From: Rikenellaceae bacterium
GTDB taxonomy: Bacteria; Bacteroidota; Bacteroidia; Bacteroidales; Rikenellaceae
Direction of reading: 5' to 3'
NCBI GenBank assembly: GCA_015059925.1
Contig: SUZL01000001.1
Coordinates: 310,001 to 374,000, forward strand
Length of the DNA: 64,000 bases
In this document: positions 61,761 to 64,000 of the stretch, piece after piece
How the letters are laid out: the number at the start of each line of letters is the position of its first letter
Numbering within the stretch: the first letter of the stretch is position 1
Position numbers and translations under genes: made by a program
Notes under the pieces: model-generated
Seen by the model: only the letters and a program-made list of their open reading frames with translations
What the model was told of the DNA's origin: nothing
Databases searched by the model: none

Positions 61761-62458
61761 TACGACTCTTTCTCCTCAATGAGTTGTTGTGCCAGCTCGG
61801 GCATTCCGACGGCGGCGCGGGCCTTGATGTGGGCCAAGGGGTTGCGGATCATCGAGGTGTCGGGATTGCCCGGATCGACTACGTAGATGGGCACTCCCGA
61901 GCGGGCATAGCGCACCAGCATAGCCGCAGGATAGACGGCAAGCGACGTGCCCACGACAATCATAGCGTCGGCCTCGGCGGCAATCTGCGTGGCACGGTCG
62001 AACATCGGCACCGACTCGCCGAAAAAGACGATATGCGGGCGCAGCAGCGATCCATCCTCAGCTCTGTCGTCAAGATGTTGCTCCCACCCCTCGATCGGCA
62101 CAATAAGCTCCGAGTTTCGCTCGCTACGCAGCTTGCGCAACTCGCCGTGCAGGTGTGTTACGCGCGTTGAGCCGGCGCGCTCGTGCAGATCATCGACATT
62201 CTGCGTTACCACCTCCACATCGAAGTGCTGTTCCAGCTCGGCTATGGCGATATGTGCGGGGTTGGGTTTGGTCGAGAGAAGCTCCTTGCGGCGCTTGTTA
62301 TAGAACTCAATGACCAGCGCCCTGTTGCGGGCCAACGCCTCGGGTGTGCAGACATCCTCGATACGATAATTTGCCCACAGACCATCGGCATCGCGGAAGG
62401 TCGAGAGGCCGCTATCGGCACTCACTCCAGCACCCGTAAAAACTACAATCTTTTTCAT
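61760..62458 (-). CDS. NAD-dependent protein deacylase (sirtuin), zinc-site cysteines absent
   Basis: The 232-residue protein has the NAD-binding GAGVSADSGLSTFRDADGLW (about 8-27), TQNVDDLHERAGS with the conserved Asn/Asp, HLHGELRK with the catalytic His, and VVGTSLAVYPAAML. The usual four zinc cysteines between the His and RPHIVFFGE are all missing, a variant seen in other Bacteroidetes sirtuins as far as I recall. It probably deacylates lysines in proteins. It is 3 nt after the upstream small membrane gene and coupled to the DUF5106 gene. Confidence 0.9.
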   Translation of the reverse strand: MKKIVVFTGAGVSADSGLSTFRDADGLWANYRIEDVCTPEALARNRALVIEFYNKRRKELLSTKPNPAHIAIAELEQHFDVEVVTQNVDDLHERAGSTRVTHLHGELRKLRSERNSELIVPIEGWEQHLDDRAEDGSLLRPHIVFFGESVPMFDRATQIAAEADAMIVVGTSLAVYPAAMLVRYARSGVPIYVVDPGNPDTSMIRNPLAHIKARAAVGMPELAQQLIEEKES

Positions 62459-62461
62459 ACG

Positions 62462-62944
62462 CTAATATACCATTTTTCTTCTGCGACGAGCCCTCAACTC
62501 CCGTTGCAGGAGAATATCCTTACACATCAAAATCTGCCTGCGCCAGCGCCACAAACTATAGAATCCGTAGCCTAACGAGAGAAGCATCATAATGCCCAAA
62601 ATCCACGCATCCTCACCAAGTGGCATCCGCCTTACGCCAAATCGCCATATCCCGAAGGCTGTGAACGTTACACCCATCAGCAACAGCAATGCGGCGAGCG
62701 CACCCCAACGTCGGCGGGGCAACTGCCTGTCGATTAGCCCGACACAGCACGTTATCAACATCGAAACGACAACCGCAAGCCAATCGGGAACTTCGTGGCC
62801 GAAGCATTTTACGATGACAATTACGGCCAGCAATGCCATTATGCATACAATGACCGACGAGCCGCTCATCGAACGCCTACGAGATCGTCGCATAGTCCCT
62901 GCGACATTGACACGATTGCCAATTCTAATAAGTCGAAATCCCAT
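62462..62944 (-). CDS. Small membrane protein, unknown function
   Basis: The protein is 160 residues from the ATG at 62944 (MGFRLIRIGNRVN). A longer frame would overlap the upstream gene and adds only a Cys/Arg-rich stretch, so it is not favoured. About four hydrophobic helices are visible (SVIVCIMALLAVIVIVKCF; LAVVVSMLITCCVGLI; WGALAALLLLMGVTFTAFG; AWILGIMMLLSLGYGF). The C-terminus is highly basic. No family is recognised. It lies 4 nt after the 133-residue membrane gene. Confidence 0.68.
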   Translation of the reverse strand: MGFRLIRIGNRVNVAGTMRRSRRRSMSGSSVIVCIMALLAVIVIVKCFGHEVPDWLAVVVSMLITCCVGLIDRQLPRRRWGALAALLLLMGVTFTAFGIWRFGVRRMPLGEDAWILGIMMLLSLGYGFYSLWRWRRQILMCKDILLQRELRARRRRKMVY

Positions 62945-62948
62945 AGCA

Positions 62949-63350
62949 CTACTTTTTGCGTTTGTCCTGCAATTCGCTCTTTCGGCCGAGACTCTCACGA
63001 CGCCAGCGCACAATACATATCGCACCCAGCAGAATCAGCACCGACCCAACTGCCAACAGCGGCAAAACCCACTGCGGATAGGAGTTTGTACTATCGACCA
63101 TACGGGCGCAGAAAACAGCAATAGCACCCGCACCAGGCATAATGAACGATAGTATGCGCCACTTCTTGCGAGGCTCCATCCCAAAGACCTTGTGCATAAC
63201 GGCCGCAACGAGCAGAGCGACACACAGCCCATTGAATACGAGCATTCCCACCGAGTCATACCACTCAAACACTGCAGCAACGGCATTACCCACGCCGAGC
63301 AGCAGCAGAATCACATTTACGACTACATTTCTTATTTTAACGTCTGCCAT
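62949..63350 (-). CDS. Small membrane protein, unknown function
   Basis: The 133-residue protein has four hydrophobic segments (VVVNVILLLLGVGNAVAAVF; GMLVFNGLCVALLVAAVM; ILSFIMPGAGAIAVFCA; VLPLLAVGSVLILLGAICIV) and a basic C-terminus (RWRRESLGRKSELQDKRKK). Size and layout resemble its neighbours at 62462 and 63436, suggesting a cluster of small multi-pass proteins, but sequence similarity is not obvious by eye. It probably heads the unit running through the sirtuin and DUF5106 genes; a -7-like TAACTTTA is upstream. Confidence 0.72.
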   Translation of the reverse strand: MADVKIRNVVVNVILLLLGVGNAVAAVFEWYDSVGMLVFNGLCVALLVAAVMHKVFGMEPRKKWRILSFIMPGAGAIAVFCARMVDSTNSYPQWVLPLLAVGSVLILLGAICIVRWRRESLGRKSELQDKRKK

Positions 63351-63385
63351 AGTCTCTATATTTCCCTAAAGTTACGAATTATTTA

Positions 63386-63427
63386 CAAAAAACCGCCCTG
63401 CGAACAAAAATTTATTCTGCAAGGCGG
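63386..63427 (-). terminator. Terminator after the 142-residue membrane gene
   Basis: Read on minus, the stem CCGCCTTGC/GCAGGGCGG (one wobble) is followed by T6. Confidence 0.85.
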
Positions 63428-63435
63428 CTTATTAT

Positions 63436-63864
63436 CTACTCATCCCCGCGCCAAGACCTAAACTTATATCGCGCCAAGAACCATATAAGACCCGCCGCAG
63501 CAAAGGCACCCAAGAGGAGGGTACGGTCTCCTTCTTCGATTGCGGCCTTCTCGCCTTTGGCTAAATGCACCAGCACGACCAACAGCGCCGCAGCCGCCGC
63601 GCCGAATGCCAACGACGCACCCCAGCGTCGCCACTTTCGCCAGAACAATCGTTCGCTCTGTCGCCAATAGCTGATGCACATCCACACGAACATCACAACG
63701 CTCAGGGGCAACATCACCCACATCAATACGCGATCCAGAATCTGCACAACCTCGCTATGCGCCCACAGCGCATCGGACATTCGCTGGATATAGGTTATCG
63801 AAATCGATGTGATCAAGAGGCAAGCCCAAACGATCTGAAACCACTTCTTATTCAATTCCTCCAT
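63436..63864 (-). CDS. Small membrane protein, unknown function
   Basis: The protein is 142 residues from the ATG at 63864 (MEELNKKWFQIVW); an 11-codon upstream extension overlaps another small frame and is not favoured. Four hydrophobic helices are visible (WACLLITSISITYI; RVLMWVMLPLSVVMFVWMC; ASLAFGAAAAALLVVLVHL; LLLGAFAAAGLIWFLA), with basic ends. It is followed by a terminator. No family is recognised. Confidence 0.7.
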   Translation of the reverse strand: MEELNKKWFQIVWACLLITSISITYIQRMSDALWAHSEVVQILDRVLMWVMLPLSVVMFVWMCISYWRQSERLFWRKWRRWGASLAFGAAAAALLVVLVHLAKGEKAAIEEGDRTLLLGAFAAAGLIWFLARYKFRSWRGDE

Positions 63865-63869
63865 AACGG

Positions 63870-63941
63870 CTACATTATCAAAAGTTCCCGAAACCACATT
63901 GCCATCGTCGCAGCGACAACAACAAACATACTCACAATCAT
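63870..63941 (-). CDS. Possible 23-residue hydrophobic peptide
   Basis: The minus-strand ATG at 63941 overlaps the stop of the upstream frame in an ATGA arrangement. The frame closes at TAG 5 nt before the next gene. It encodes a single hydrophobic stretch, beginning MIVSMFVVVAATMAMW. The spacing is that of a translated gene in an operon, but the frame is too short to be sure. Confidence 0.35.
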   Translation of the reverse strand: MIVSMFVVVAATMAMWFRELLIM

Positions 63942-64000
63942 ACGCTCTCTCCCTTTTCGTTGTTTGATTCAGCCGATTTCTTACTCTTTTTCAGCCTTCC
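63938..64000 (-). CDS. C-terminal end of an unidentified gene (cut by window edge)
   Basis: An open frame enters from the right edge and ends at TGA (63938-63940) after 20 codons. It encodes a Lys/Glu/Ser/Asn-rich tail (KKSKKSAESNNEKGESV). The stop overlaps the ATG of the small hydrophobic frame, consistent with an operon continuing from the right. The product cannot be identified. Confidence 0.4.
   Translation of the reverse strand, partial: GRLKKSKKSAESNNEKGESV

Noticed and set aside
1..64000. CRISPR arrays, insertion sequences, prophage, integrase/attachment sites, tRNA and rRNA genes
   Set aside because: I looked for direct-repeat spacer patterns, transposase or integrase motifs, and tRNA cloverleaf or rRNA signatures, and found none. 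Gene content is contiguous housekeeping and accessory enzymes.

Overview
The window looks like ordinary chromosome from a gut Bacteroidales bacterium, most probably Alistipes or a close Rikenellaceae relative. Four things point there. Promoters carry the Bacteroidetes -7 element TAnnTTTG. Gene families are Bacteroidetes-restricted (DUF4199, DUF4293, DUF3575, DUF4919, a BACON-type lipoprotein). The sodium-pumping methylmalonyl-CoA decarboxylase operon of propionate-forming Bacteroidales is present. Coding DNA is moderately GC-rich while intergenic DNA is AT-rich. The genus is an inference from gene content. I saw no rRNA, tRNA, CRISPR array, insertion sequence or prophage gene.

Layout. 1-2.3 kb: partial etfB, purA and a small acidic protein, all on minus. 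2.4-9 kb: ligA, dapA, a DUF4919 protein, a clostripain-like protease and a tri-haem cytochrome c peroxidase-like protein. 9-10.8 kb: two FKBP prolyl isomerase lipoproteins. 10.9-18.2 kb: pdxB, pyrD, cinA and a large GH78 alpha-L-rhamnosidase. 18.2-23.6 kb: era, a TPR protein, an MFS transporter and a metallo-beta-lactamase-fold protein. 23.8-27.3 kb (minus): a DUF3575 protein and the ribosomal genes rplM-rpsI-rpsB-tsf. 27.4-30 kb (minus): thrB-thrC behind an unannotated Thr/Ile-rich leader peptide. 30.1-34.3 kb (minus): mce-mmdA-oadG-biotin carrier-oadB. 34.4-37.7 kb: a redoxin-like protein, meaB and a tyrosine phenol-lyase-like enzyme. 37.7-40.2 kb (minus): kdtA, a YraN protein and pepE. 40.3-48.9 kb: acpP-fabF-rnc-radC, then glyS, a 34-residue membrane protein, ruvX, def, DUF4199, a GT2 glycosyltransferase and DUF4293. 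48.9-55.7 kb: a BACON-type lipoprotein, an EEP nuclease-like protein, an aldo/keto reductase, an NTF2-like protein, a DUF418 protein and a GH109-family lipoprotein. 55.7-58.4 kb (minus): ispG-recO-hypothetical. 58.5-60 kb: a GH125 mannosidase. 60.1-64 kb (minus): rubrerythrin, a DUF5106/redoxin lipoprotein, a sirtuin and small membrane proteins.

How the genes work together. Mce, the decarboxylase subunits and MeaB belong to the succinate-to-propionate route, which couples decarboxylation to sodium export. MeaB sits in a divergent operon next to mce. ThrB and ThrC make threonine and appear to be controlled by ribosome-mediated sensing of threonine and isoleucine. GH78, GH109 and GH125, with the secreted protease and lipoproteins, fit a glycan- and mucin-foraging lifestyle.

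Most notable observations. (1) A 48-codon thr leader peptide with 19 consecutive Thr/Ile codons, but no ordinary U-tract terminator after it. (2) A 42-bp repeat found twice, each time touching the stop codon of a convergent minus-strand gene. (3) A tyrosine phenol-lyase homologue that keeps every key residue I could map except the PLP-contacting Arg, which is Leu. (4) RNase III with a long repetitive charged C-terminal tail. (5) A 34-residue membrane protein wedged between glyS and ruvX. I found no evidence of a complete, novel multi-gene system.
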